From Garcia nutans (Eukaryota > Streptophyta > Magnoliopsida > Malpighiales > Euphorbiaceae): 64,000 bases of DNA. The stretch spans positions 28,539,001-28,603,000 of the forward strand of contig CANTUV010000037.1 in assembly GCA_947685225.1 (NCBI GenBank), written 5' to 3'. The notes beneath the pieces are model-generated. The model had not been told where the DNA came from. It worked only from the letters and a program-made list of their open reading frames with translations, and did not search any database. Position numbers and translations under genes: made by a program. This document shows, in pieces, positions 10,489-22,947 of the stretch (position 1 is the stretch's first letter; each line of letters opens with the position of its first letter).

Positions 10489-12348
10489 TGCACTCTAATT
10501 AACACTACTACAAAGCGACACTCGTAAGTATACGAGGTAATTGTAGCAACTGTGATCGCCCCAAGGTCGTCTCATAAGGAAGGAATTATTTTGCAATAGT
10601 TTGATTTAAACAAAATAAATAAAATTGAGTGTGTGTTGTTGAATTGGTAAATTGTGATTAAAATTTGAAAGTAAAAATGAGTAGTAGTTGTGTAAGATTA
10701 ATTCAATTTTTGAAATAGTGCCTAGGGTTGTAGATCAATTTAATTAAATCTTGATTCTCAAATTATCCATTAATATAACCTTATATTTTAATTTGTTCCT
10801 TGAGTTTAATTAGTAATTACCAATTCATTAGTTTTCACATTCATGAATTATCAACAACCAATTGTTTTGAAATTGCAAATTAATAAAACCCTAGAACTTA
10901 TATTTTTAATTCATTCTTAGGGTGGCTAATTACATAGTTTTGATATCGAATTTCACCTCTCCATCCATCGTTAAATATGAAGTGATCAATAGGTGGCCAA
11001 TATATCAATCTAACTTTAAGTCCAATGCAATTAACCAATAACAAGGTATATTAATGGAATTAGCAAATCAAGTCATTTGATAAAATCTACTACAATCCAA
11101 GGCATGAGTAAATTAGCTCATTATTAATTTAAAATGAATATTCATCTCAATATAAGCCAAATCAAAATTATATATTGTAATATTAATGTAATATATTGTA
11201 ACAACAATCTAGAAATGAATTAAAAGAGAGAATATGAAAAACCCTTGTAGACGCCGAGAGTTGAACTACTTGTCTTCCTCCTAGCTTCCATCTTGATGTA
11301 TTATGAAGAACTTTCAAGCCCTCTTCAATCAATGGCTCTCTTCTTGAAAGATGGAATGATAACTCTCTCAAGCTTACAACTCCATTCAAGCTTTCTTTAA
11401 ACCCTAATCTTCTAAAGAGCTTGTTCACCTAAATTAATCCCCATACTTGATTAAATATTGTCTATGGAAGAAATGAAAGATAAATGGAAATGAAGATGAA
11501 GAGAGAATGATGTCTTCTCTCCCATAACAAGAACCAAAACTAAGAACTAGAAGCCCCTCAATCAAGCCCAACGTGTATGTATGTTCCATCCCCCTCTACT
11601 TCTAATTCTTTTCAATTTTTTAAGACACCAAGAATGTTTGCCAACTCATCCACTCCTCTTTTTCCCATTCTTTTTATTGTTTAATATTTCTTCCATAAAA
11701 CCACCCATCTTTTACTCATTTTTAATATTTCTTTTCAAATAAAAGAAAATTTTTGTCCCCTACTTAGCTCTCAACTCGTGCAAATAATTATAAGAAACTA
11801 CAAGAGACACGGCCAAGTCTTGAGTGACTTGGCCGTGTCACTCCTCCTTTGGACACGGCCAAGCCATGAGGCCATGTCCATGGTTGCTGAACTTGTCTTC
11901 TTCTTTTTCTAGGTGTGACATGGCCAAGTCACTGGTCATGTCATTTGACACAGTCAGTGACTTGGCCATGACTTTTTCTTATGTTCACCTCTGCCATTTG
12001 CTTTGCTTTCTTTATTCTTTGGTTTTATCAAGTGGGGCACGGCCAAGGCATTGGCCATGTCTCTTGCTAGTGTTTACCTCTGCCCAATTTTTCTGAAGGA
12101 CGTGGCCAAACCAAGTTACCTCAGCCCATGTCCTGCTTATTCCTTGCCTTTGATGAGTGACATGACCAAGCTAAGTGGTGTCTTGGCTGTGTCTCTTGGT
12201 TTTCCACAAACTTTGATCCATCACTCCATTATTTTGCACTTCAACATAAATTAAACACTTCAAACAATCTTTAAACACAAATTAAAAGAAAAATTAACTA
12301 AAAACCAATAAAATTACCCTAAAAATATAAACGTAAATGATTGAAACA
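10489..12348 (-). repeat. Right (5') LTR of Athila-like element M, about 1.86 kb
   Basis: In element sense it runs from TGTTTCAATC at 12348 to GTGCA at 10489, followed by the PBS. It carries the inverted-word array at 11805-12195 and a TATA-like CTTATAATTATT at about 11783-11795, immediately downstream of the array. It abuts the broken RNase H frame of the Tekay-like element at 12349. Confidence 0.83.
11805..12195 (-). repeat. Inverted-word array, GACACGGCCAAG type, in the 5' LTR of element M
   Basis: GACACGGCCAAG and CTTGGCCGTGTC words alternate; several are decayed by C to T or G to A changes (GACATGGCC, GGCCATGTC), which look like CpG decay. The corresponding words of the left LTR decayed at different positions. 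Confidence 0.82.
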
Positions 12349-13430
12349 CAAATCTTCAAGGCAAAAACTATGGCTGCTAGCTCTAGATCATGAGTCGGGT
12401 AATTAAGCTCATGTGGCTTTAACTGTTGAGAGGCATAAGCAATGACTCTACTCTCCTGCATCAGAACACAACCTAAACCACTATGTGAAGTATCACTGTA
12501 TATCACATAAGGTTTACCTGCCACAGGCGGGGTAAGGACAGGAGCCTGAGTCAACATCTCCCTCAACTACTCAAAACTCACCTGACACCAATCTGTCCAC
12601 ACAAATCTAACTCCCTTCAAAAGTAATATGGTGAGTGGTGTAGTTATCATAGAAAAATCCTTCACAAACTGACGATAATAGCCTACCAAACCCAGAAAAC
12701 TTCTTACCACTGTCACAGTCTTCGATGGACTCCAATTCAAGATAGCCTCAGCTTTACTCGTATCCACTCTAATACCCTCTGCTGAAACCACATGCCCGAG
12801 AAAAGTTACCTGATTGAACCAGAACTCACACTTAGACAGCTTAGCATACAACTGCTTCTCTCTTAGAGTCTGCAATACAATCCATAGATGCCTATCATGA
12901 TCTTTCTCATTACGCGAATACACAAGAATGTAAATAATAAAGACCACTACAAACTAATCTAAGTATAGTCTAAACACACTATTCATCAAATCCATAAAAA
13001 ATGCTGATGCATTTATTAGTCCAAAAGGCATCATTAGAAACTCATAATGCTCATACCTCATGTAGAAAGTTGTCTTGGGTACATCCACATCTCTAACTCT
13101 CAACTGATGGTACCCTGATCTCAGATCAATCTTAGAGAATATTGCTGCTTCCTTTAACTGATCAAAGAGATCATCTTTCTGAGGTAATTGATACTTATTC
13201 TTGATGGTCACCTTATTCAACTGTCAGTAATCAATAGATAATCTCAAGGTGCCATCCTTCTTTTTCATAAAAAAATAGGTGCTCCCCATGGAGACACACT
13301 CGGGCAGATGAACCCTTTATCCAACAACTCTTGTAACTGTACCTTCAACTCCCACAACTCTACAGGTGCTATCTGATAAGGGGTAATGGAGATAGGAGTG
13401 GTACCATGAATCAGATCAATACCAAACTCC
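12349..13430 (-). pseudogene. Reverse transcriptase and start of RNase H, Tekay-like element A
   Basis: Frames at 12954-13220 (FSKIDLRSGYHQLRV and MPFGLINA), 12567-12947 (FLGHVVSAEGI, FLGLVGYYRQF) and 12294-12566 (VIYSDTSHSGLGCVL, the RNase H start) are consecutive RT to RNase H segments of a Ty3/gypsy pol. The DD catalytic pair is replaced (FIIYILVYS where FIDDILVYS is usual), so the enzyme would be dead. RNase H stops at ALKI where element M begins (12348/12349). Confidence 0.85.
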
Positions 13431-13432
13431 AA

Positions 13433-14236
13433 CTATCTCTTAGGAGGTATCCTTGGTAACTCATCAGGGAAAACATTTGAGAACTCGACAACTGTAGGTA
13501 TACTACCAAGCTGGGACCCCACTACTCTAGTATCTACAACATGAGCAAGATATGCCTCACATCCCTTCTGAATCATCCTCCTAGCTGAAACAGCTGAAAT
13601 AAACATGGATGAAAGATGTCTCTGTTCACTAGATACAATCACATCTCTACCATTACGTGTTCTCAGGGTAACATGCTTTCGATGACAGTCTACCATAGCC
13701 TCATGCTTGTATAACCAATCCATGCCCAAAATCAGGTCACCGATCATATCATACTCCCTGAAAGGCATCTCAATTAGGTCACCAAGAAATTTCTCATCTT
13801 GAACCACAACTGGACTGTCTCGGTGCACCTTGTTAACCACAATATTGTGCCATAAAGGATTTATGACCAAAACATCAAATTTGAGGGATTCAGAATGTAA
13901 ATCACTCACAGGCAAGATGGATGCACTGATGTATGAATGTGTCGACCCAAGGTCTATCAATGCAAGAATAAAAGTACCAAATAAAGTAGTAATACCAGCA
14001 ATAATAGATGAAGCATCTGGCTGCCTCTGCATCACATAAACCTGCTGTGATGGCCCTACCTCATCAGGTCTACTCCCAGCTGTAGAACCTCCTCTCTGAC
14101 CATAACTTGATCTACCACCTCTACCAAAACCTCTGCCACCATGACCCCCTCTAACACTGGGTCTAGAAGCTGCAGTATTTGTTTGTTTGTCCTTTGGTTG
14201 CTCTGGATAATCTTTGAGAAAATGGTTTGATGACAC
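13433..14236 (-). pseudogene. Protease region of Tekay-like element A (267 codons open)
   Basis: Starts with the gag tail (a Gly/Arg-rich stretch, about residues 28-50), then a retropepsin with LIDLGSTHSYIS as active-site segment and DLILGMDWL further on, followed by the linker towards RT. The frame is long but has no initiator of its own and depends on a gag-pol fusion upstream that is broken. Confidence 0.83.
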
Positions 14237-14795
14237 ACATCTGTATCACATTGCTGGTGCTCCTATCCTCTAGCAGATACGCCCATGTGCTATACCATAA
14301 TAAACATAGGTAGATGGAGTAGGCCTCTGAGCCACTGGGGTTAGGGCACTATCCACTGAGGCTACAGGTCACTATCTCTGTCTCTGCTGCTATACTAACC
14401 TGTCAGACTACCCGTGGCTCCTATTGAACCTCTAAGGATATCCCCCTCGGCCTCTCTTCACTAATGAAGACCCTGCCTCACCCTAGGGTCTCTTAGCTCT
14501 GCTCTCCTCGGCTCTGGCAGTTGCTGTAAGACCCTGTGCTCTCTCTACACTCCTGATAGCTACAACCAACTGAGAAAAATTTTTATACAGAGAGCCTGCC
14601 ATAAGACACATGACAAAGGGTCTCAGCCCCTCCTCAAACCTCCGGCACCGGTCAATCTCATCAGAAATAATCCTCTCAGCATACTGACTCAGCTGGATAA
14701 ACTCAACTTATACTCCATCACTAACCAGGTGTCCTGCCTCAAACTCATGAACTCCATCTTCTTCGTATCTTTATACTCTCTCGGAGTATACTTCT
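14237..14795 (-). pseudogene. Gag, 3' half, of Tekay-like element A
   Basis: Continuation of gag after the solo LTR. On the minus strand the first codons continue the WEFEKKY segment cut at 17506-17510. Stops interrupt it and no intact zinc knuckle is readable near 14240-14290. Confidence 0.65.
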
Positions 14796-17505
14796 TATAA
14801 CACCCTTATATCCTATATACGTACAATACATATTTTCAGCATATGTAAAATATGCATAAGCGGTACAAAAATATTACAGACCGGTTTAATAAAAAATTTC
14901 ACATTTCTGATTTAAAATTTTAAATACTAAATATATAAAATTAAATGGTATATAAATATTCTTTACTTGTTATAAGAGCCCAAAATAAACATTTTATATG
15001 AAAATCTCTGGAAAAAATTCGTCAGAGTTTTATTTATAATTTGGACATTCCAAAATTTATCAATTACACAACCTACAAAAAGAACACTTCTAAATAATTT
15101 CAAATCACCATTTCACCCAAACTCCTCAATTTCACCAAGTTTCTCAAACATTTATATATATAGAATTTAGAACACATTTAAACCCCCATTTCAAATAACT
15201 TAACCCAAACATTCTTTATAGTTTACAATACACAAAATCCAAAAACATGATATAATATGCATAATACTCAAAATATACAATAACATAAAATATATACATG
15301 CTGCTGACAGTGTTTCTGATCTTGATATCATCTCTACAAGCACAACCACAAGTCTAGACCCGACCTGTTCTAGAAGAACTCTCCGACTCAGCCGAATCTA
15401 CCCTTTCACCTGCGCGATGTAATAATCACGCTAAGCCAAAAGCCTAGTAATACAAACTTGATAACAATAAAACTCAAATGCAATACCAATGCACAATGCA
15501 TATGGATATCACATCATTCCATTTTCTCATACTTTCCAAATATTTCGCAATCCACAATTCACATAAAAACAAACACAAGCATGGGCCCAAAGATAACTAA
15601 TATGCTATTTAAATTTTAGAATTACTATTTTGGTCTATAATGACACCATGTGTCTAGCCCCGTAGGCAAAATATCAAAGTAATAGTCCAACTAGGTCTGA
15701 GCTTACGACCCGGTCATTTCACCCAGGCCAGCTTGAAGGACTTATTTTTGAGGCTTATGACTCGGTCATTTCACCTCAAAAACATTTTCACAGTAACACC
15801 CAGTGTCTAGCCCATAGGCAAATCATAGGCATGCTGCCAAACACAGAACTCTGAAAATTGAATAACATACTAGGCACACAATTTATTCACATTTCTCATT
15901 ATATCGATATCAATTTATTTCATTATGTTTCCACATATCTCATTACATTATACCACATTTTTGCATTATAACACATTACCCAATTACTTTGTGTATATTC
16001 ACATAATACACATATTTCACATTTTACACAATTTAGCCATTATCAATGGCTTTTCACAATGCATTTAACACATATATGACATTACAAATGTCATATCACA
16101 TTATTCAAAGTTTGTACTTACCTCAAATAGCAACCAAAACAAGCTTAAAACAACCTCCAATCCTATCCTTCCAACTTTCCCTTCACCACTTGGATGAAGC
16201 AAATCAACCTCCCTCAATGCCTAAACCAAATGTGATAGCAAATAATCATTTAGTATCACATTTAATGACATTTTCAATATTAAACCATAATTAAACCCCA
16301 TCCAAGTAAAAATCCAAAATTTAAGGCTAACCTCACTTTAACTTTGGATTCTCATACTAGGCCATTCATTTTAATATATTAAGTTTATTTATATTATTAG
16401 AAATATATTTTAATACATTTAAATCTTTTACATTACAAAAACACACTCTTATACACAAAACCCTAAAATGGCATAACCTTCTCCCATTGAAGGTTTTTCA
16501 TTCCAACATAATCCATTAATCATTTTAAGCTTATATTCATCACTTATATCACCAAACAACAAGATTAAACTAATAAAATTATATAATTCAACAACTTTGG
16601 AAAAATCATTTTCCAAAATCCTAAATCACACTTTCATTCTCAAACTCCAACCAAGCACAACCAAATCCAATATTTGACTTTAAAATACTTGTTTAAGCAC
16701 ACAAAAAAACTCATTTAGAACCAATTTGCACAATTAAAAACCATGATTTCTCAAACCTAAAAGTCCATAACCCTAAATTCTCTCTCTTCGCCATTCTTTA
16801 TCCAAATTCAACCATTTCTTCAATCCAACCTTAAAATTATTAATAAATACTCAAAATAACATCATACACACCAATTCCAATAATTATAACATACTACTTA
16901 AAAATCTAAAATAACACATAATCAAAATTTCCATGGAATTCAAAGAAAGGAGTTGGAAACTTACCAAATTTAGTGGAAATCACCAAAAATTAACTTTAAA
17001 CTTGTTAAATCCTTCAATAAATTGAGTATGGAAGAGCAAAATTCCTTGGACACCATTAATGGAGGTTTTGGCCTAGGAGAAAGAAGAAGAAGATGAAAAT
17101 AGCTTTTGATTTTCTCTTTCCTTTCATCCTTTAATTATAACCATATATATATTATAATATTTTAATAATTAATTAATTATTTATTTATTTAATAAATTAA
17201 AAGTCCAAAAATTCCTCTTCCATTCAAAAATTATTTATTTTGAATTAATTTAATAATTTTGAAATTTTAAGTTTTAATTACCAAAATACCCTTTATACTT
17301 TGACTTTTGACTTTTCTTTTAAAAAGTGTTGACTTTATATGTTGTATATATTTTGTATATATATCATATATATATTCCACTTTTTCATTTAAAATCCCTT
17401 CATTTTTCATTTAAAACCATTAATTTAATTTATCCAATTTAATTATAATATATTTTATCAAATTTCCAAAAATTAAAAATTTTTTAAAAAAATTGGGATA
17501 TTACA
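14796..17505 (-). mobile_element. Solo LTR, minus orientation, 2710 bp, TSD CTTCT
   Basis: The left end TATAACACCC (a changed TGTAACACCC) is at 14796 and the right end GGGATATTACA at 17505. CTTCT is duplicated at 14791-14795 and 17506-17510, and the gag frame reads through the junction once insert and one TSD copy are ignored. The minus-orientation LTR carries the twin hairpin at 15408-15448 and the spacer tandem region near 15650-15850. Confidence 0.92.
15408..15448 (-). other. Twin-hairpin element of the solo LTR
   Basis: Read on the minus strand: CTAGGC with GCTTAG (wobble-containing stem), then GCGTGAT with ATCGCGC. Equivalent to the elements at 3508, 4268, 41525 and 48351. Confidence 0.65.
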
Positions 17506-18000
17506 CTTCTTCTCGAATTCCCACAGAAAATCGTCATAAGTCGACATTGGTGGATTAGCTGTAGCAAGGAAAACAATTTTTCACCACTCATAGGCATCCC
17601 TCTGCAGAAGAGATCTAACATAATCAAACTTCTCCTCTGGACTAGCCTGCAGCTGGATGAACACTCTCTGGACCCTGTCCAGCCACTGCTTTGCTACAGC
17701 AGGGTCTGTAGTGCCAACAAAATATTCGGCTCCAAACTTTCTCAGCTTGTCATATTTTCATGTTGGTAACTGCGACTGAGGCTGCGGCTGTGGTGGCAAC
17801 TGCAGTTGCTGAACTGGAGCCTACCTCAACAGCTCCACCATATGCCATACCTAACCCAACAGAATCTCTTCAGCTACTGGTCTAATAGGCACAAAAGCAG
17901 TCGCCTCTCCAGAAGACGCAACGCCAGCTCCAACTCTACCTTCATCAAGAGCTATACTCTCTGCACTACCCTCTATAGATTGATGCATCTGAGATGCCAT
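17506..18000 (-). pseudogene. Gag, 5' half, of Tekay-like element A
   Basis: Likely start codon at 18000 (reads MASQMHQSIEG), matching the plus-strand relative that begins MASRMHQSAEG at 57471. A Gln/Pro-rich stretch is followed by a gag core fragment with WLDRVQRVFIQLQ. Internal stops are present. It is cut by the solo LTR at 17505. Confidence 0.8.
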
Positions 18001-18133
18001 AATTACCTATATCTGCAAACAAAATAGAAATTGTCACATCAAAGATCAGAAACTACCAATGCCAATGCATGTATCACAATTGAAAACCATATTTAAAAAT
18101 CCCTTTTTCTCTCTGTCGAGAACCTCAAACCTA

Positions 18134-18146
18134 GGCCCTGATACCA
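18134..18146 (-). other. Primer binding site, initiator tRNA-Met type
   Basis: On the minus strand TGGTATCAGGGCC, seven bases inside the 5' LTR end. It matches the TGGTATCAGAGCC class with one change. Confidence 0.85.
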
Positions 18147-18153
18147 AAATAAA

Positions 18154-20996
18154 TGTAACACCCTTATACTATATATATATATGTAATACATACACCCGGT
18201 ATATATAAAATATGCATATACGGTACAAAATTGTCATAACACGGTTTAATAAAAATTTCACTTTTCCAATTTAAAATTTTAAATACTTTAAAATGTATAT
18301 TTAAATAAGCATTTTTCATTAAAATATTTGGAAAAAATTTGCCAAACTTTTGTCTGTAATTTGGACATTCTCAAATTTCAACAAACTACAACCTGCTTAA
18401 AACAAGCGCTCCCAATAATATCAAATCACCATTTCATCACTACTTCAATTCCTCCACATTTTCTCAAAATATTTATACATATACATATATATATTGATCA
18501 ATACTCATATAAACCCAGATTATATAAGTTTTTCAACACATTCTTTATAATTTACAATATATACATCAAAACATAATATAATATACATAATATCACAATG
18601 TAATATAAAACATATACATGTTGGCAGTGTCTTTGATCTTGATGCCCAAAAATAACCTCTACAGTCTACTTAAATCTAGACTCGACCCGATCTAGAAGAA
18701 CTCTCCAGCTCTGCTGGATCGCCTCTGTCACCTGCTCGATGAATTACAATCGCGCTAAGCAAAAACTCTAGCGGTATAAACTTTGATAACAATAAACTTA
18801 AATGCAATGCCAATGCACAATGCCTTGCATATTATGTCACAATGCCTCATATAATTTCATTTTAAAACATATTCTTTCATCATTCAATAATTCACACAAG
18901 AATAAATACAAACAAGGGCCCAAAGGATCTAATATGCCATTCAAATCCTAGAGTTACTATTTTAGTCTAAATTAACACCATGTGTATAGCAGAGCAAATC
19001 ATATCACAGTGATGCCAAGCGTCTAGCCCCAAAGGCAAATCAAGTAATTGCTCAAAAGCTTGCCCCAAAGGCAAATAATAAGGATAACCTCGTAGGCATG
19101 TCACCAAACATAGAACTCTGGAAATTGAATAACATACTAGGCACATAATTATTTCATATTTTCCATTATCAATTTCTTTCACATTTTTCCATAATCAACT
19201 AGACACATTGCCTCTTTTCACATTATCAATTATACAAATTGCCTCATTTTCTCATTTTTCTCATTTATGTCAATTCATTTCATCATAATTCAGCATACTA
19301 TCACAATGTATCACATTTTACATTTAAGCACATTACCCAAATATTTTGGGTATTTCCACATAATCCACATATGAATCACATTATCCAAATATTTTGGGTC
19401 ATTTTCACATTATTCACAAAATTCACATTTTATGCAATTTAGCCATTAACAATGGCTTTTTGCAATGCATTTAATGCATTCATAACAAATCACATAACAT
19501 AGTACAATGTTCATGCATATTTAATGCATCAAGTAACTTAACACATTTTCCAACTAAAATGTGTTAAGCCTAAATTATTGCCAAAACATCTAATTTATCA
19601 AAAGTTTATATTTACCTCTAAAAGCAACCAATTACAAGCTCAAAAACAACCTCCAACCTTCTATTCCAAGTTACCCTTCAACACTTGGATTGTCCAAACT
19701 ACTTCCTCTCAATGCCTATACCAAATGTGATCATAAATAATCAATTAATATCACATTTAAAGGCATTTTCAATCTTAAACCATAATTAAACATCATTCAA
19801 ATAAAAACCCCAAGGTTAAGCCTTACCTCACTTTAACTTTGGAAAACCATAATAAGGCATTCAATTTGGTGTTTTAAGTTTATTTATATTATTAAAAACA
19901 TATAATAACATGCTTAAACCAATTACATTACATAAAAACATACTTATGTCCAAAACCCTAAAATGGCATAACCTTCCCCCATTGAAGGTTTTCTATTCCA
20001 ACTCAATCCAATTACTAATCCAAGCTTATTTCCATATTAATGTCATTAAATAACATGCTTTAACCATTAAAATAAAACAATTCACCATACTTTTAAAATT
20101 CCTTTTCCAAAACCCTAAATCAACACTTTCATTTTCAAACTCCATCTAAACTTAACAAAATCCATCATTTGACTTTAAAATATTTGTTTATACATCAAAA
20201 TAACACATTTAAAACAAATTGGACAATTGAAACGTAAGAATTCAAAAGTCCAAATCTCCCATAACCCTAAATTCTCTCTCTTCACCAATCTTTACTTAAA
20301 CTTAACCATTTCTTCAATCCAACCTTAAAATCATTGTTAAGTACTCAAAAAAACTTCATTCATATCCAAATAAGCAATTAAAACATAGCACTTCAAACCT
20401 CTAAAATCAACATAATCATACTTTTATGAAAATTCAAAGAAAGAGTAAGAAAACTTACTAATTAAGGAGGAAAACCCTAAAAATCCCACTTGCACACTTG
20501 AAATCCTTCAATTTAAGAAGCTTGGAAGAAGCAAAAGCTTCATTTGAACTCCCATAGAATTTCGGCTAAGGAAGGAAGAAGAAGAAGAAGATGACCAAAT
20601 GAGTTTTTCTCTTTCTTTCCACTTTCAATTTCAACCTTATATATATTATTTAATTATATTTTTAATTAATTAATTAATTATTTATTTATTTAATTAAAAC
20701 CCAAAAATTTCTTCTTCCATTAAAAAATAATTTATTTTTGAATTATTTAAATAATTTAAAATTTTTAAAGTTTAATTATAAAAATACCCTTGGACCTTTG
20801 ACTTTTGACTTTTAAAAATTGACTTTTGTTGACTTTTTTATATACTTTATGTATATTTCACATATACATTCTAATTTTTCATTTAAAATCCTACATTTTC
20901 CATTTAAAATCATTTATTTAATTTATCCAATTTAATTTTACTTTATTTTATTTATTTTTTAAAAATTAGGAATTTTCAAAAATTAGGGATATTACA
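18154..20996 (-). repeat. 5' LTR of Tekay-like element A, 2843 bp
   Basis: Left end TGTAACACCC at 18154, right end GGGATATTACA at 20996. The twin hairpin lies at 18730-18771 and a spacer tandem repeat near 18970-19100. The TSD (CTAGC at 20997-21001) has its partner outside the window. Internally similar to the solo LTR 14796-17505 but clearly diverged. Confidence 0.87.
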
Positions 20997-21542
20997 CTAG
21001 CCATTTCAAACATAACCTTAGAATTAAGTAAAAACAAGTTTTAAAGAAGAATACTCACTTGCAATCTTGTTAAATCTTCAAAATCTCCTTAAAACCCCTT
21101 GAATTCCTATGTACTTTGGTGTGTATCAAGAAGCAAATCTCTCTCATCTTTCTACATATAAGGTTTGGCCATAGCAATGGAAGAAGAAAGAAGAAGGTTC
21201 TTTTTATTTCTTTCATCATTTCCCATCCATGAATATATGTATATATTAATTAATTAGTAAATTTATTAATTATTTATTAAATTTACTTTTAATATCAACC
21301 ATATTTTTTTTTCCTTTTAACTTTCTTTTTTTTTTAAAATTTCGATCTTCCATTTATAATTATGCATATATATATGTTATTTATATTTAAGGTATATGTA
21401 TATGTCATTTATACTTTATGTAATATGTATACCTCTACTTATATGTATATATCATGTATGTATCTTACATTTCTCTCTTCCAACATATTAATTATTCTCC
21501 AAATTAATTATTTAATAATATTTAAAACTTACAGATGTTACA
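20997..21542 (-). mobile_element. Fragment of an older minus-strand LTR
   Basis: In element sense it starts TGTAACATCTG at 21542 and continues to 20997, where element A interrupts it. The composition and a donor-like GTGAGTATTC near 21050 resemble the start of the other long LTRs. The remainder must lie left of element A, outside the window. Confidence 0.6.
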
Positions 21543-22440
21543 ATATCCCTTGCATACATGACTCTAACTACTCAACAAAAAGACAAATAAGCAAAGGGAA
21601 TAATCAGAGAAATGACTAACTAATTCCTTAATATTCTCTGCTACTATCACCTATTAAAATACCCAAAATTAATTATCTCATCCTATTATAGCTCTTCTTC
21701 CTTCAACCTCCTCCTCATCATTCAATCATTGCTTAAAAATTACTTAACATTCTATTTTTTCGCTCTTATTTGTGATAATTCCCTCCCCTTTAAGCCATTC
21801 TTATCCCCAAGAATGCATAAAGTCAAGGAATTGTTTTTTATGAAGCTTAAATCTTCCCAAGTTGAATCCAAGCTTGAAAGGTTCTTCCATTTAACCAAAA
21901 CTTGTTAGATGTGTTGATCTGCTCTGTAAATAACTCTGGAACTAAAAAACTTTTTAGGTTCAATCTCTATCTTACCATTGTGCATCTCAGGAAGTTTTGT
22001 AACTAGAACAACATTAGTACCAACTTTCTTCTTCAATAATGAGACATGAAAAACTAGATATAGTCTTAAAGATGGAGGTAGCTTTAATTTGTAAGCTAAT
22101 TGGTCGATCTTCTCCAAAGTTTCATAAGGTCTATAATACCTTCCTGCCAACATAAGGTGCCTTCTTATAGCAATAGATACTTGTCTATATGATTGCAATT
22201 TCCAGTATACCATATCTTCCACTATAAATTCCCTCTCACTCCTATTTTGATCAGTATAGAACTTCATCCTTTGTTGTGCCTATTGAAGATTCTCCTTAAG
22301 AAGGGCCTACATTGATTCTCTTTCTTAAATAAACTCTTCAACAAAAACAACAAGACTAAAATTGGTTAAGAGGGTGGGTGCTGAGGGGTTGTAACTATAA
22401 AGTGCCTTAAAAGGGTCCTATTAATGGAAGAATGGCGAAT
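21543..22440 (-). pseudogene. Integrase C-terminus, chromodomain and PPT of a Reina-like chromovirus
   Basis: The open frame 22267-21905 holds MKFYTDQNRSEREF, then RRHLMLAGRYYRPYETLEKI and VFHVSLLKKK, the typical C-terminal integrase segment. Past a stop, about 21905-21800 reads VLVKWKNLSSLDSTWEDL, a chromodomain core, then LGDKNGLKGRELS. The PPT AAAGGGGAGGG lies at 21781-21791 (minus sense), with a residual 3' LTR or flank to 21543. Chromodomains target such elements to heterochromatin. Left-most piece of the element continued at 32748, 37144, 37927 and 38461. Confidence 0.8.
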
Positions 22441-22648
22441 GTTATTATTGCAGACCCTTAATTTTGACCCTAAGCTAGTCCGATCCTAATTAAAGAAGGT
22501 GTAGTCAAGATCGGTCCATTCTTAATGGCTTAAACCTACTTTAAAGCATCTAATTAGATTGATCTAGTTTTATAAGGCCTAAAATAAGGCGGTTCAACTT
22601 TGAAAACCCTGAAACGGTTTGATTTGATGTTGAAGCAGGTTTGGTTCG

Positions 22649-22940
22649 GTATGGATCATGCCATATCAAATTAGGCTTATACAATTCGATATGGATGGTC
22701 TATATTGAATTAGAACTAGTCTACTTCTATATGGAAGCATCCATATCGAATTAGATTAATTCGATATGGATGGTCCATATCAAATTAGAATATGTCTAAT
22801 TTGATATGGAAGCATCCATATCGAATTATATCAATTCTAATTCGATATGGAATACTTTTATATCGAATTGGACTTGTCTAATTCAATATGAATGTTGGTC
22901 CATGTCAAATTAAACACATTTTAATTCGATATGGCCACGG
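22649..22940 (+). repeat. Inverted-word array, AATTCGATATGG / CCATATCGAATT type
   Basis: About six forward words (AATTCGATATGGA and variants) alternate with about seven reverse words (TCCATATCGAATT and variants), roughly every 20-25 bases. One more forward word lies after the Copia insert near 24388-24403. The array precedes the TATA box at 24496 once the insert is ignored. The same slot of the sister LTR (50325-50465) holds a different word. Confidence 0.88.
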
Positions 22941-22947
22941 TTTCATG

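Larger units (their letters stand above)
4665..12348 (-). mobile_element. Athila-like gag-protease element M, minus strand, left LTR truncated
   Basis: Right LTR (5' in element sense) 10489-12348, degenerate tRNA-Asp-type PBS 10462-10479, gag and protease 10376-8051, a decayed integrase C-terminus about 7965-7595, non-coding 3' region, PPT 5660-5671, left LTR 4665-5656. RT, RNase H and the integrase core are absent, so it was non-autonomous or suffered an internal deletion. It is inserted in the RNase H frame of the minus-strand Tekay-like element; the expected TSD partner (CAAAT, 12349-12353) lies left of the window. The left LTR matches right-LTR positions 11384-12348; the other roughly 895 bases were displaced when the LTR ending at 4664 inserted. 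Confidence 0.85.
12349..20996 (-). mobile_element. Tekay-like element A, minus strand, 3' part outside the window
   Basis: 5' LTR 18154-20996, PBS 18134-18146, gag 18000-17506 and 14795-about 14237, protease, RT and RNase H down to 12349. A solo LTR (14796-17505) lies in gag and Athila-like element M lies in RNase H; integrase and 3' LTR must lie left of the window beyond those inserts. Gag start, protease and RT resemble the plus-strand element at 54638-64000, so both belong to one family. Stops and frameshifts throughout. Confidence 0.85.

Noticed and set aside
15121..17100. Short plus-strand frames such as 16046-16294
   Set aside because: Inside a solo LTR, no family similarity, antisense to the element.
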